Counted from the stretch's first letter, positions 1-8,282 are shown. The stretch: DNA of 64,000 nt from an uncultured Flavobacteriaceae bacterium (GCA_947494825.1 CANLWN010000003.1:372001-436000), one strand, 5' to 3'. Numbers and translations are program-made. The notes: a model not told the origin generated them from the sequence alone.

Positions 1-713
1 CCGTCCGGGTCGATTTCATAGATATCGTAATTACCATTCCGTTTGGAACCAAAGGAGATGCTGCCATCCCTGGGCCATCTGGGTGCTGCGGACAAATAAC
101 CCGCCCACTGTGCCTTTTCGTCGGCCTCTGGATGCGAGGTAAGCTTTGTGACCTTCCCGGACCCTATTTCCAGTCGGTAAAGTTCATCGGTAAACCCCAA
201 TTCCCTGGGCGATGCTTTGGTCGCTCCCCTGAAAACGATCTGCTTCCCATCTGGGGAAAAAGCGGGATCGTTTATATAGGCCAGGTCTATGGAAATGCGG
301 TCTATTACCTCGCCCTTAAGGTTAATGATATAAAAGCCGGAAAAGTCTTTCCCTGCAGGTTTTACAACGAACTCACTCCCCTGTTTTCTAGCAGAAAACC
401 AGCTGTCGGCAAGTTGAAAGTCGGTCATCTTTCGCAGCTTTCCCGAGTTTACCTCCATCTCATAAAGGTAGAAGCAGCGGTTACAGCTATCTCGGTCAGA
501 AAGAAGATAAATCTTGTTTTCAAAAGCGTAATACACCCAGTCTACCCCGGGGTGCTTCGATAAATTCCGTTGGTTGCTCCCATCCATATCCATAAGGTAC
601 ACCTCGTAGTCTCCGGACTGGGCATCCTCCAATACATTGTATGCAATCTGATACGTGTCCTGCGCCGCACAGGAAAGGGCAAAAATCAGGCTTAAAAACA
701 GGGAAATCCTCAT
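1..713 (-). CDS. TolB-like PD40 beta-propeller protein, secreted (3' end outside window)
   Basis: The minus strand reads open from an ATG at 713 to the window edge, about 237 codons, so the C-terminus is missing. A short signal peptide (MRISLFLSLIFALSCAAQ) is followed by repeats typical of TolB/PD40 propellers: DYEVYLMDMDGSNQRNLS, then DPAFSPDGKQIVFRG, then a further repeat near the edge reading NYDIYEIDPDG. Such proteins are periplasmic or surface propellers; some are TolB-like scaffolds and others bind peptides or glycans. It starts 16 bp after the DUF1761 gene on the same strand, so the two are probably co-transcribed. No catalytic domain is visible in the part present. The exact role is unknown. 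Confidence 0.8.
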   Translation of the reverse strand, partial: MRISLFLSLIFALSCAAQDTYQIAYNVLEDAQSGDYEVYLMDMDGSNQRNLSKHPGVDWVYYAFENKIYLLSDRDSCNRCFYLYEMEVNSGKLRKMTDFQLADSWFSARKQGSEFVVKPAGKDFSGFYIINLKGEVIDRISIDLAYINDPAFSPDGKQIVFRGATKASPRELGFTDELYRLEIGSGKVTKLTSHPEADEKAQWAGYLSAAPRWPRDGSISFGSKRNGNYDIYEIDPD

Positions 714-729
714 AGGTTGCTTTTTTAGG

Positions 730-1137
730 TTATCGCCATATTCCAAGAACAAATCCGATCAATGAAAAATAGAAAACAATATAACCCCCGTTGATTAGGA
801 TATACTTCCAGGATTTTAATTCAAAAATCGCAATGGTTGCAAATATCATAGCGCTCCATCCAAAACCGGCCAGGAAGCCAGCAGTGGTCCCCCAGGTCCA
901 ATCCGTTCCAGGGTCCCCGAGAAAAAAGGCCATATTATAGGACATAATGAGTGCCAACAAAAAGCTGATGAGATACATCTTACCCATATTCACCTGTTTG
1001 AAATCCTCATCGCTCAAGGCATTTTCTTTCTTCCACGCTTTGTAGAAAAGGGCCGGGGAGTACCATAAGGCCCCTACAACCAGGTTTAACAGTGCGCAGA
1101 CAAATACCGCGATGTGATTAATGTAGATGGTTTCCAT
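730..1137 (-). CDS. DUF1761 family membrane protein
   Basis: A 135-residue protein with about four hydrophobic helices (roughly residues 7-28, 52-72, 82-104 and 112-133). The N-terminal pattern INHIAVFVCALLNLVVGALWYSP is the DUF1761 signature (small helix followed by G-x-L-W-Y-S-P), and length fits the family. It is an inner-membrane protein of unknown function. The gene is first of a likely two-gene unit with the TolB-like gene, 16 bp apart. The start ATG at 1137 is the first possible in the frame and places the first helix directly at the N-terminus. Confidence 0.85.
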   Translation of the reverse strand: METIYINHIAVFVCALLNLVVGALWYSPALFYKAWKKENALSDEDFKQVNMGKMYLISFLLALIMSYNMAFFLGDPGTDWTWGTTAGFLAGFGWSAMIFATIAIFELKSWKYILINGGYIVFYFSLIGFVLGIWR

Positions 1138-1202
1138 ATTCGGTCAATTAGTTAAACTGTCACAAAGAAATGGTAACCGACCGAATCGGCATTGTAAAAA
1201 AT

Positions 1203-2021
1203 TTACCTTATGGGCACATAATGGGGCCAACCGCCCTGCTCGTCGATGTATTTTTTGGGATTCAAGCCCGAAAAAGCCTTGAAATCCTTGATAAAATGTG
1301 CTTGGTCAAAATAACCACAGTCCAGGGCAATACTTGCCCATTCCAATTTCTTCTTTCCATACATGGCATTTAGAATATCGTTGAACCGTATAATCCGATG
1401 GTAGTGTTTTGGGGTGAGCCCTACATACTGTTTGAACAGATGGATGAACTGCTTTTGGGAATAGCCCGAGTTGAACGCCATTTCCTGCAGCTTTATTTGT
1501 CCCTTGGATTGGTCGATTTCTCCAACAAAGGGCCGCATCGCTTTTTGGAGGTCCGATTTAAAATGACATGACCTCAGTAACCACTGCTCCAACGCTTCGA
1601 ATTTCTCCTGAATGTCCAATTTTTGTATAAGCTCCCGTCTGAGGGCAAAAACAGGTTCGCCAAAGACCTGCCCGCCGGGAACAACAACGTCCTTAAAGGG
1701 GTAGAGCGAATCTTTCAAAAGGGTATGGGCGCCTCCGGCCCTAAAGGTAACCACCATCATTTCGGCATGCTGGCCAGAGCTAATGGTGAGATATTGGGTA
1801 TGCATTCCCGAAAACCAGACTTTGGTGCATTCCTGCTTTTTTTTCAAGGTCTTGTTATCATAAATGTATTTGGGATCGTCCTGAAGGTCAAAAACAATGT
1901 TCGTGGTTCCATCGGGCAGAAAACGTTCCTTGGAATGCTCTGGGGCATATCCTTTGTGATATACCATATTTACCAGGATATTCCCTAGCTCGTTTTTTGG
2001 GATATAGGTCTCGAATACCAA
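1203..2021 (-). CDS. AraC-family transcriptional regulator (DUF6597 N-terminal domain)
   Basis: A 272-residue regulator. The C-terminal third (about 165-260) contains two helix-turn-helix motifs of the AraC/XylS type: LQEMAFNSGYSQKQFIHLFK and ASIALDCGYFDQAHFIKDFK, ending in GLNPKKY, the usual family end. The N-terminal half (YAPEHSKERFLPDGTTNIVFDL, then a cupin-like stretch) resembles the DUF6597 domain that often precedes such DNA-binding domains. A ligand is not predictable. It is a single gene, transcribed toward the DUF1761 gene but separated by 65 bp. Upstream lies the tRNA-like element at 2121-2249. Confidence 0.88.
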   Translation of the reverse strand: MVFETYIPKNELGNILVNMVYHKGYAPEHSKERFLPDGTTNIVFDLQDDPKYIYDNKTLKKKQECTKVWFSGMHTQYLTISSGQHAEMMVVTFRAGGAHTLLKDSLYPFKDVVVPGGQVFGEPVFALRRELIQKLDIQEKFEALEQWLLRSCHFKSDLQKAMRPFVGEIDQSKGQIKLQEMAFNSGYSQKQFIHLFKQYVGLTPKHYHRIIRFNDILNAMYGKKKLEWASIALDCGYFDQAHFIKDFKAFSGLNPKKYIDEQGGWPHYVPIR

Positions 2022-2120
2022 GTGCTCAACATTTGGTATAAAGTACTAATTTTTCCAATGGCCCGGAATCATTTGTGCGGTTTATTTGGGATGGATACAC
2101 ATAATTTTTATAAGGTGTTG

Positions 2121-2249
2121 ATTGGTACGGCGGGACTCGAATGCCGGTAAGCGTAGCTTGACCGGCATTCTGATTTCCGCAATGCGGATCATCAGTGGTC
2201 CCGCTCCCCCAAAACTTTTATGGAACTCATGTTTTTGGGAGCTACCAAT
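2121..2249 (-). repeat. Orphan tRNA-3'-end-like element with two-hairpin T-loop insertion (copy A)
   Basis: Read on the minus strand, a tRNA-like 3' end (GCGGG ... TTCGAGT CCCGC CGTACC) has 58 nt between the 5' T-stem strand (complement at 2200-2204) and the T loop (complement at 2135-2141). The insertion (2142-2199) folds into two hairpins: TGCCGGT/ACCGGCA (2142-2148 with 2161-2167) and CTGAT-TCCGC/GCGGA-ATCAG (2170-2180 with 2184-2195). The architecture equals that of the copies beside tRNA-Asp and tRNA-Leu, although most paired bases differ. A hairpin with a run of U (GCTCCC / GGGAGC around 2203-2242) follows the T-stem side, and 7-bp inverted ends ATTGGTA/TACCAAT (2121-2127, 2243-2249) enclose the whole. 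No complete tRNA is adjacent. Confidence 0.7.
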
Positions 2250-2317
2250 GTAATATGCCCTTAAGATGTAAAAATTGCGTAATTATATTATCATACTCTT
2301 TTTTCTAGATTCAATGA

Positions 2318-2947
2318 TTATGCACTATCCAGCAATCGCAATTTGCTCAATGCTTCCGATTTTGAATTCACATCCAGTTTCAAATAGATGTTCTGGATAT
2401 GGAAATTAACCGTACTAGGGGTAACAAAAAGCTTGTCCGCTATGGTTTTGTAGGTAGCTCCCTGTCCTAGATAATCAATGATCTCGTTCTCCCGATCGGA
2501 AAAGGAGTCATAGGATTTCCGTTGGAACATGGAAATCACCTTTTTTGCAATATCATTGCTCATAGTGGCGCCCTCGTACTTGATCGAATTCAAGGCATGG
2601 TACAGGCGTTTCTTGCTCACCGGTTTGGTAAGATAGCCATTGGCGCCGTTCTTGAACGCCCTTTTGATCAACTCAAAATCGCTCATGGCACTTACGGTAA
2701 TGATATTTACATCCGGGTCTTTCTTTCGAAAGTGTCCGATTCCTTCTATGCCACATTCATCGGGCATGGAGGCTTCGGTAACAATAATATCGGGCAATAT
2801 CCGATCATAGTCCGATAGGGCATCCGCTACCGAAACATAGATTCCTTCCAAGGAATAATCCAAGTACTTTTCAAAATAGTACTTGTACGCGTCATGAAAT
2901 TGTAGGTCATTGTCGATTACGATAACTTTTAGAATGTTTGACTTCAT
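2318..2947 (-). CDS. LuxR-type response regulator with Glu at the phospho-acceptor site
   Basis: A 209-residue protein with an N-terminal receiver domain (about 5-120) and a C-terminal LuxR/NarL helix-turn-helix (about 145-205; FSDRENEIIDYLGQGATYKTIA). The receiver keeps Asp12 and Asp14 and the conserved Lys in YLTKP, but the phospho-acceptor position in PDIIVTEASMP is Glu58 (codon GAA, 2774-2776) instead of Asp. Glu at this position often mimics phosphorylation in receiver domains, so the protein may be active without a kinase; no kinase gene is nearby. It follows the PorP and PD40 genes on the same strand after a 638-bp gap. CTATGA half-sites in that gap, and palindromes before the two upstream genes, make autoregulation and control of those genes plausible. 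Confidence 0.9.
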   Translation of the reverse strand: MKSNILKVIVIDNDLQFHDAYKYYFEKYLDYSLEGIYVSVADALSDYDRILPDIIVTEASMPDECGIEGIGHFRKKDPDVNIITVSAMSDFELIKRAFKNGANGYLTKPVSKKRLYHALNSIKYEGATMSNDIAKKVISMFQRKSYDSFSDRENEIIDYLGQGATYKTIADKLFVTPSTVNFHIQNIYLKLDVNSKSEALSKLRLLDSA

Positions 2948-3585
2948 AGCTCATAGTATTTGATTGTATCATATAAGATTTATTGGGTTGCATTTGGTAC
3001 GTTTTGCGGGATATCATTTCATAGCATTCCTCATTGATCTTGGGCGCGGGGAATAATTGGAGCGTTAAAGCTCCGTCATCTGGTCGCTACCTTGACGTTT
3101 TGGATGTTCGTAACCTTAAACAGGTTGCCCTGTTCAATGTACTATACGCTAAATAAAATGGCTATCCGGTCTTTTTAACAGAGTTGATATCCTCCGGGGT
3201 TTTGTAAATAAGACCTAAAAAGAAACTTGTTGGAATCGGCACCTGCTTTTGGATCGATGCCAACAGCTTTTTTTGTGGTGTTCCTGAGGTTAAGATAAGT
3301 TTTCATATTGGGGGATTTGAGGGTTATCCAGTAGTTTTTTCTACTACTTTCTATAATTAAATATACTAAAAATATATGTAGGTTTTTCGATTTTGTATGT
3401 TTTTTCGTTCAAATGCACCTTACAGTTTTTATCTTTTTATGGGCGCTCGGGTTTTGGGCTAAACTTGCTGATTGTATTCCTGGAATTGCTCGTTTTTAAC
3501 CGTTTCCATTTTTCCTGTATACAATTTTAGTCAATAGGGACGGGCAATGAGCTATGTATGATGCACCGCCCCCTTGAACTAAAAT
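2948..3585. other. Long intergenic region before the response-regulator gene
   Basis: No recognised gene in 638 bp. On the minus strand it carries three CTATGA half-sites (around 2945-2950, 2951-2956 and 3016-3021), matching the arms of the palindromes at 5363-5379 and 6789-6805, and one short reading frame described separately (3175-3306). The part around 3340-3420 is very AT-rich and may hold the promoter. Confidence 0.5.
3175..3306 (-). CDS. Possible 43-residue peptide, unknown
   Basis: A 43-codon frame with an ATG at 3306 and a TAA at 3175, beginning MKTYLNLRNTTKKAVGIDP and ending NPGGYQLC. It lacks a signal peptide and membrane segment. The GG followed by four residues with a terminal Cys faintly recalls double-glycine leader peptides, but the cargo would be only four residues and no peptidase/ABC exporter is nearby, so this is not evidence for a secreted peptide. 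It may be a chance frame. Family unknown. Confidence 0.2.
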   Translation of the reverse strand: MKTYLNLRNTTKKAVGIDPKAGADSNKFLFRSYLQNPGGYQLC

Positions 3586-5241
3586 TTAATCTTCGAACAT
3601 CACATCGGCCGTTGCCGTGTTTGGGTTATCTACCTGCATAATCCATTTTTCATCCCGGTATTTTCCGTTTAAGTTGGAGACAAAAGCCGTTTGGGCGTCC
3701 TTCTTCATATCAAAATCTGCCAGGTACACATAGTACAGACCGTTCTCCTTGTTATAGAACTGTTTTGCGTTTAGGCCTTGGGCCTTTAAACGCTTCATAA
3801 AAGCGTTCAACCATTTTTTATTTTTGTACACATTGGCGATAAGATAGTATCCTGATTTTACACCAACGATATCGGACTGGTTGAGGACTTTTATGGGCAA
3901 CTCAATAAAGCCGTTATGTTCGGCAGCATCCAAACTGGTGGGGGTAACGTGCTCTATGGATGCGACTGCCGTTTCATAGGAAGCTTTAGGCTCCTTTCTT
4001 CGGTACTTATTCTCGGAATCATTTTTCGTTTTCATCTCGTTGCGCAAGATCCGCACCATGGTTTCGAACTTTTTTTCCAACATATCGTTTCGAGCGGACT
4101 CTATGGAATCTTGGCGTAGGATGAGCTCATCCAAAATCAGACGGTTCTCATAGGCAAGGGTGTTCTCGTCGCCTTCCTGATCTGTGTTCTGTTCCGCCCG
4201 TAGCTGCAAAATTTGTTCTTCATAATTTCTTACGACCTCATCGATCGTTGCCTCTTCTGAACTTGCAGTGTAACTGTAGGCAGCGGGAAGCTCATCCTTA
4301 AAGGTATACGCCAAGGACAATTCGTGGTTCCAACCGAGGTTGGATTCTATTTGGAAGAAGTTTTTTTCCATTAAATATCCCAGAGATAATTTTTTACTAA
4401 GATTGAATCCAAGACCCAAGGACAGCCCATAGTTGTCATCCAAGGTGCTCTGTACCCAACCGTATTCGGGCAGATCCAATAATAGAGAGCCAATGTAGGA
4501 CAAACTGGCGTCCTCATTTCTGCCCACTTGCAACAACGGCATTAACCTGGCATTGGCAAACAGACCCGAGGTGGCCATAAAGGCATGGGTATATTGGAGC
4601 GATGCTTTGACCGACCTGTCATTGAGGTTCATCAGCAACTGATTAGTGCTTTGATTGTAATTGAACAGCTCCTGTGCATACAGCCCAAAATCAAATTTGC
4701 CAACAGAAAGGGTGATTCCTGGTTGGATGGAGATTTTACTTTCTTTCTCGGCTTCCAAAAGTGCAGGATCGTTTTCGGCAGCGACCACCCTATTTTTATC
4801 GAGTCCTTCGCTCAAATAGGTGAGGTTGGTACCAAAGGTCAATTTGCTCTTCTCACCTAATCGGACAGACGTGGCATAATTGGCATTAAAGCCAAACTCT
4901 TGTATTACTCCAGTCCATTGGCCGTAGACGCCAATTCCCAGGGCCGTATGGTCGTTTAACTTGTTGCTGAAGCCCACAAAGTAATTTTGGACATTGTCTT
5001 CAAAGGTGGTGTACTGATTCCTGTGCAGTATGTTTAGATAGGATTTGTTTTCCCTAACCAATGAAAAAGTGGGGTTGACCAAAAACCTATTAAAAAACAG
5101 TTGATTGTGAAAGGGCGTATTTAAACTGAAATTCGTGTTGATCTGCTGCCCCTCCTGACCGTACGATGGCTGCGCTCCTAGAACCAGGCAAAATAGTATC
5201 ACTTGGAATACTCGCTTTGTTATGGTAGTGCTATAGTTCAT
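3586..5241 (-). CDS. PorP/SprF-type T9SS membrane protein with C-terminal SPOR-like domain
   Basis: An outer-membrane protein of 551 residues counted from the ATG at 5241, chosen because a good signal peptide follows directly (MNYSTTITKRVFQVILFC then LVLGAQPSYGQ); the upstream ATG at 5313 would bury it. Residues about 30-325 form the PorP/SprF beta-barrel-like region (FNRFLVNPTFSLVRENKSY, GFNLSKKLSLGYLMEKN), a family linked to type IX secretion and gliding. A charged, probably coiled-coil region follows (about 330-440), then a SPOR-like repeat fold (YYLIANVYKNKKWLNAFMKR ... GLYYVYLADF). SPOR domains bind denuded peptidoglycan, so the protein could bridge outer membrane and wall. The TPR/PD40 gene lies 162 bp upstream on the same strand; both are preceded by a CTATGA-N5-TCATAG palindrome. 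Confidence 0.8.
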   Translation of the reverse strand: MNYSTTITKRVFQVILFCLVLGAQPSYGQEGQQINTNFSLNTPFHNQLFFNRFLVNPTFSLVRENKSYLNILHRNQYTTFEDNVQNYFVGFSNKLNDHTALGIGVYGQWTGVIQEFGFNANYATSVRLGEKSKLTFGTNLTYLSEGLDKNRVVAAENDPALLEAEKESKISIQPGITLSVGKFDFGLYAQELFNYNQSTNQLLMNLNDRSVKASLQYTHAFMATSGLFANARLMPLLQVGRNEDASLSYIGSLLLDLPEYGWVQSTLDDNYGLSLGLGFNLSKKLSLGYLMEKNFFQIESNLGWNHELSLAYTFKDELPAAYSYTASSEEATIDEVVRNYEEQILQLRAEQNTDQEGDENTLAYENRLILDELILRQDSIESARNDMLEKKFETMVRILRNEMKTKNDSENKYRRKEPKASYETAVASIEHVTPTSLDAAEHNGFIELPIKVLNQSDIVGVKSGYYLIANVYKNKKWLNAFMKRLKAQGLNAKQFYNKENGLYYVYLADFDMKKDAQTAFVSNLNGKYRDEKWIMQVDNPNTATADVMFED

Positions 5242-5362
5242 CTTAGTACGTGTTAATATTGTTCTGATAGTTAAGCGTCCGATGTCTCTTTTCGTAAACA
5301 TGTGCTCTTGCAAACATGGGACCTTAACGATTCTAAGTTAACCTTTTACAGCTGTGGACTCC

Positions 5363-5379
5363 CTATGAAATACTCATAG
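5363..5379. promoter_or_regulatory. Palindrome CTATGA-N5-TCATAG before the PorP/SprF gene
   Basis: A 17-bp inverted repeat with perfect 6-bp arms, 122 bp upstream of the PorP/SprF start. The same arms occur before the PD40 gene (6789-6805), and half-sites occur before the response-regulator gene. Spacing and symmetry suit a dimeric LuxR-type DNA-binding domain; assignment to the neighbouring response regulator is inference. Confidence 0.55.
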
Positions 5380-5403
5380 TTAACCATCAAGGGTAGATGC
5401 TCC

Positions 5404-6687
5404 TTATTCCTGATCTTCAAAAATGGTCGTGGAATAATCGATTTTTAAATCGTTGTTCAAGGTCTCCAAAAGATTGTACTCCTTTTGCTCCATTGGAGTA
5501 CTCTTTCTAGTCTCGGAATAGGAGAAGGCCAGCTGTTGAACAACGTCCTTATCCCTATTGCGGTTAGACATGACATAGCCTGTTCCCCTTTCGGTCATAA
5601 GTACTATGGAGAAATCGTCCTGATCACTGTTGATCGGGCTGCCCAGGTTAAAGGAACGGCCCACTTTTTTGTGACCTACCTCTGCCAGATAGATATCCAG
5701 ACCACCATTGCCCTTACGCCCATCGGAAGCAAAAAACAGTGAATTGCCCCCTACGATGTTGGGGTATAGGTCATTCTTTTCCGTATTTACCTTTTCACCC
5801 AGGTTTTTCGCAATACCTACCGTACCGTCATTGTGTATGGCCGAAACGTAGATATCGTATTTTCCAAAAGTGCCGGGCATGTCCGAGGCAAAGAACAGAC
5901 GCTTGCCATCCTCGGAAATCGCAGGATGCATTGCGGAAGCGTGTTTGGGGCACACGGCAACTTCCTGGATATTTTTCCATTGCCCGTTGATCCTATCGGC
6001 CTTAAATATTTTGTGGACCAGTTGTTTTTTGGAAAACAAGCCGTACAATGGTTTTACATAGATCGCCTTACTGAAATATGCGGTCTTGCCATCTGCCGTT
6101 AGGGCCACCGGGGGCTGGTAAGCGTTTCGATATCCAAGCTTTTCACCTGCATCGGCCCCAAGGTCGTTGCCTTCTCCAATTTCGTATTGGACAAGCTCGC
6201 GTAAAGCCTGTGATGAATTATCCACTTGAAAGTTGATCTCTCTGTATTTGCCCGCCAAGGGTTGGGCCTGTTCCCCTTGCTGGGGATTCTTTTTTAGTTG
6301 ATAGTCCGCCCTGATCTCGGCCAACCAGTCCTGTTCGTTCAAGGTGCCCTCAGCAGGGTTCCTCGACATCTTCATTGCGTATTGATACCGCTTGTGGTAA
6401 CTGGCACTTACCGCATCGTCCTCACTGATGTCCATGAGTTTTTGATACCAGAAAGCCGCGGTTCCATAATTTTCGGTCAGGAAGTTGACATTTCCCAAGT
6501 CCTCAAAAATTTCTTTTTCGGAATACCCTAGCTTTAAAAGTTTCCGATAGTCATCGATTCTTTTATCGGCCTCTCCTATATTTGGATTGCTGACGTTGAC
6601 TGTCTTGGGACGCTGCGCACTTATAGTACAGCAAAGGAACATAAGAAGGCATCCCAGGGCCACTTTGTAGGTTTTAGATTTTTTCAT
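5404..6687 (-). CDS. TPR/PD40 repeat protein of the T9SS/gliding type
   Basis: A 427-residue secreted protein counted from the ATG at 6687 (MKKSKTYKVALGCLLMFLCC, then the signal cleavage TISAQ); an ATG 24 bases upstream is also possible. Residues about 40-100 look like a TPR pair (FLTENYGTAAFWYQKLMDIS), and the C-terminal half has PD40-type strands: HPAISEDGKRLFFASDMPG, then YDIYVSAI, then DLYPNIVGGNSLFFASDGR followed by GGLDIYLAEV. TPR-PD40-OmpA proteins act with PorP/SprF proteins at the cell envelope; this one lacks the OmpA domain and instead ends about 60 residues after the last repeat. The PorP-type gene follows 162 bp downstream. A palindromic operator lies 102 bp upstream. No large adhesin gene, the common third partner, is in view. 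Confidence 0.78.
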   Translation of the reverse strand: MKKSKTYKVALGCLLMFLCCTISAQRPKTVNVSNPNIGEADKRIDDYRKLLKLGYSEKEIFEDLGNVNFLTENYGTAAFWYQKLMDISEDDAVSASYHKRYQYAMKMSRNPAEGTLNEQDWLAEIRADYQLKKNPQQGEQAQPLAGKYREINFQVDNSSQALRELVQYEIGEGNDLGADAGEKLGYRNAYQPPVALTADGKTAYFSKAIYVKPLYGLFSKKQLVHKIFKADRINGQWKNIQEVAVCPKHASAMHPAISEDGKRLFFASDMPGTFGKYDIYVSAIHNDGTVGIAKNLGEKVNTEKNDLYPNIVGGNSLFFASDGRKGNGGLDIYLAEVGHKKVGRSFNLGSPINSDQDDFSIVLMTERGTGYVMSNRNRDKDVVQQLAFSYSETRKSTPMEQKEYNLLETLNNDLKIDYSTTIFEDQE

Positions 6688-6788
6688 AAGATTAGATATT
6701 GGGGTGTTCATGTGTCCAAAGTTGAAAAAATGTTTTGGAAGCCCTATTAGTAATATTTCATAGGTTTTTCATTTTTTTAACCAATTTC

Positions 6789-6805
6789 CTATGAATAATT
6801 CATAG
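6789..6805. promoter_or_regulatory. Palindrome CTATGAAT-A-ATTCATAG before the TPR/PD40 gene
   Basis: A 17-bp inverted repeat with perfect 8-bp arms, 102 bp before the PD40 start. It shares CTATGA-N5-TCATAG with the site at 5363-5379. A weaker related site (CCTAT ... ATAGG on the minus strand, about 6744-6765) lies closer to the gene. Confidence 0.55.
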
Positions 6806-6971
6806 ATATTGCCCTTTTTATTGGATTATCGCATCCTAAGAGCCTCCCGTTTACCCGAAAAAGGACACTTTTTATCGGTTACGATTTGGGCGATTTTTGG
6901 AAGAAACCAAGAAAAGTACGGATGAATCCATAAGATCCGCAGCGGCTGATTTTTAGAAAAAAGGGCCGTTG

Positions 6972-7001
6972 TTGTAATTAAGCGAAACGGGCTTATCTTT
7001 A
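6972..7001 (+). promoter_or_regulatory. Bacteroidota-type promoter of the antiporter gene
   Basis: TTG at 6972-6974, then 19 bp, then TATCTTTA at 6994-7001, one base off the consensus TAnnTTTG -7 element. It would give a leader of about 15-20 nt before the ATG at 7026. Confidence 0.5.
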
Positions 7002-7025
7002 AAACGCCATTAAACCTTAAAAACC

Positions 7026-8282
7026 ATGGACTACTTCCTAATTGCTTCCATCCTTGTATTGTTATCTGCCATTTTTGGGTATATCAATGTGCGTTTCCTA
7101 AAACTGCCCAATACCATAGGCTTAATGCTGATCACCATTCTGTTTACCCTAGCTGTTTTTGTAGTCAGTTATTTTGATGACACGCTGCTAAATGCGGAAA
7201 GATATATTATTGCCCGTATAGACTTCAAAACATTATTATTGGATGTCATGTTAAGTTTTCTACTTTTCGCGGGAGCGCTCCATACCAATTTTGAACGTCT
7301 TAGGGTACAGCGCTGGCCTATTTTTGTATTTTCTACATTAGGCGTCCTGGCGTCCACTTTTTTGGTGGGAACCTTTATGTATTTTGTACTTGGTTCCATG
7401 CATCTGGACGTAAATTATATCCATTGCCTCTTGTTCGGGGCCCTAATTTCTCCAACCGATCCCATAGCCGTGTTGGGCATTCTTAAAAAGGCCGGGGTCC
7501 CTAAAAAACTGGAAACAAAAATTGTAGGGGAATCCTTGTTCAATGACGGCGTAGGCGTTATTGTATTCCTTACCATATTTCAAATTGCTTCCCTGGGCGG
7601 CGAGGCAATTGAGGTCTCCCATATCGCAGAGCTGTTTGTGGAAGAAGTTTTTGGAGGTATCGTTTTAGGGATGGTGCTGGGATGGTTGGCCTATCGATTT
7701 ATGAAAAGAATCGATGATTATCAAATCGAGGTCATTATAACGCTTGCCGTAGTGATGGTGGGCACGGTAATCGCGCAGAAATTTCATTTTTCGGCACCCT
7801 TGGCCATGGTAACCGCCGGACTGTTGATAGGCACCGATCGTGTCCGGGAAAACGCTATGTCCGAACAGACAGAAAACTACGTAGATAATTTTTGGGAGTT
7901 AATGGATATCCTCTTGAATACCATTTTATTTGTATTGATCGGTATGGAAATGCTGGTACTTGCTTATGATGGCAGTTACTTGTTGGCCGGATTGTTGGCC
8001 ATTCCCGTTATTTTGATAAGCCGGTTTTTGTCCTTATTGCTCCCGATCAATTTCTTTAAAAAGAAACTGGATTTTGTTCCCAAAACGAATTTGGTGATGA
8101 CCTGGGGCGGCCTGCGTGGGGGAATCTCCATAGCATTGGCATTGAGCTTAACGGAAACGATGCACAGGGAGCTATTTCTATTTGTCACCTATGTGGTCGT
8201 GGTATTTTCAATATTGGGACAAGGGCTTACTATAGAGCGTTTGGTTAAACGCCTGTACAAGACAAGTGCCCTATCCGGATAA
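7026..8282 (+). CDS. Na+/H+ antiporter, CPA1 (NhaP/NhaK) family
   Basis: An inner-membrane protein of 418 residues with about 12 helices, exchanging cytoplasmic Na+ (or K+) for protons. Family marks: GALISPTDPIAVLGILKKAG (the TDP motif in the unwound helix), GESLFNDGVGVIVFLT (the ND ion-binding pair expected at FNDG), and TWGGLRGGISIALALSL near the C-terminus. It ends shortly after the last helix, so the long cytoplasmic tail of some CPA1 members is absent. The ATG at 7026 is preceded by a plausible promoter (6972-7001). It is divergent from the PD40 gene and stands alone. Useful for salt and pH homeostasis in a marine cell; specific ion unknown. Confidence 0.92.
   Translation: MDYFLIASILVLLSAIFGYINVRFLKLPNTIGLMLITILFTLAVFVVSYFDDTLLNAERYIIARIDFKTLLLDVMLSFLLFAGALHTNFERLRVQRWPIFVFSTLGVLASTFLVGTFMYFVLGSMHLDVNYIHCLLFGALISPTDPIAVLGILKKAGVPKKLETKIVGESLFNDGVGVIVFLTIFQIASLGGEAIEVSHIAELFVEEVFGGIVLGMVLGWLAYRFMKRIDDYQIEVIITLAVVMVGTVIAQKFHFSAPLAMVTAGLLIGTDRVRENAMSEQTENYVDNFWELMDILLNTILFVLIGMEMLVLAYDGSYLLAGLLAIPVILISRFLSLLLPINFFKKKLDFVPKTNLVMTWGGLRGGISIALALSLTETMHRELFLFVTYVVVVFSILGQGLTIERLVKRLYKTSALSG

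Noticed and set aside
132-563. Plus-strand frame of 143 codons at the left edge
   Set aside because: Opposite to the TolB-like gene, whose PD40 repeats and signal peptide are convincing.
3175-3306. Double-glycine bacteriocin-like peptide
   Set aside because: The cargo after GG would be four residues and there is no peptidase-type ABC exporter; kept only as a possible small frame.
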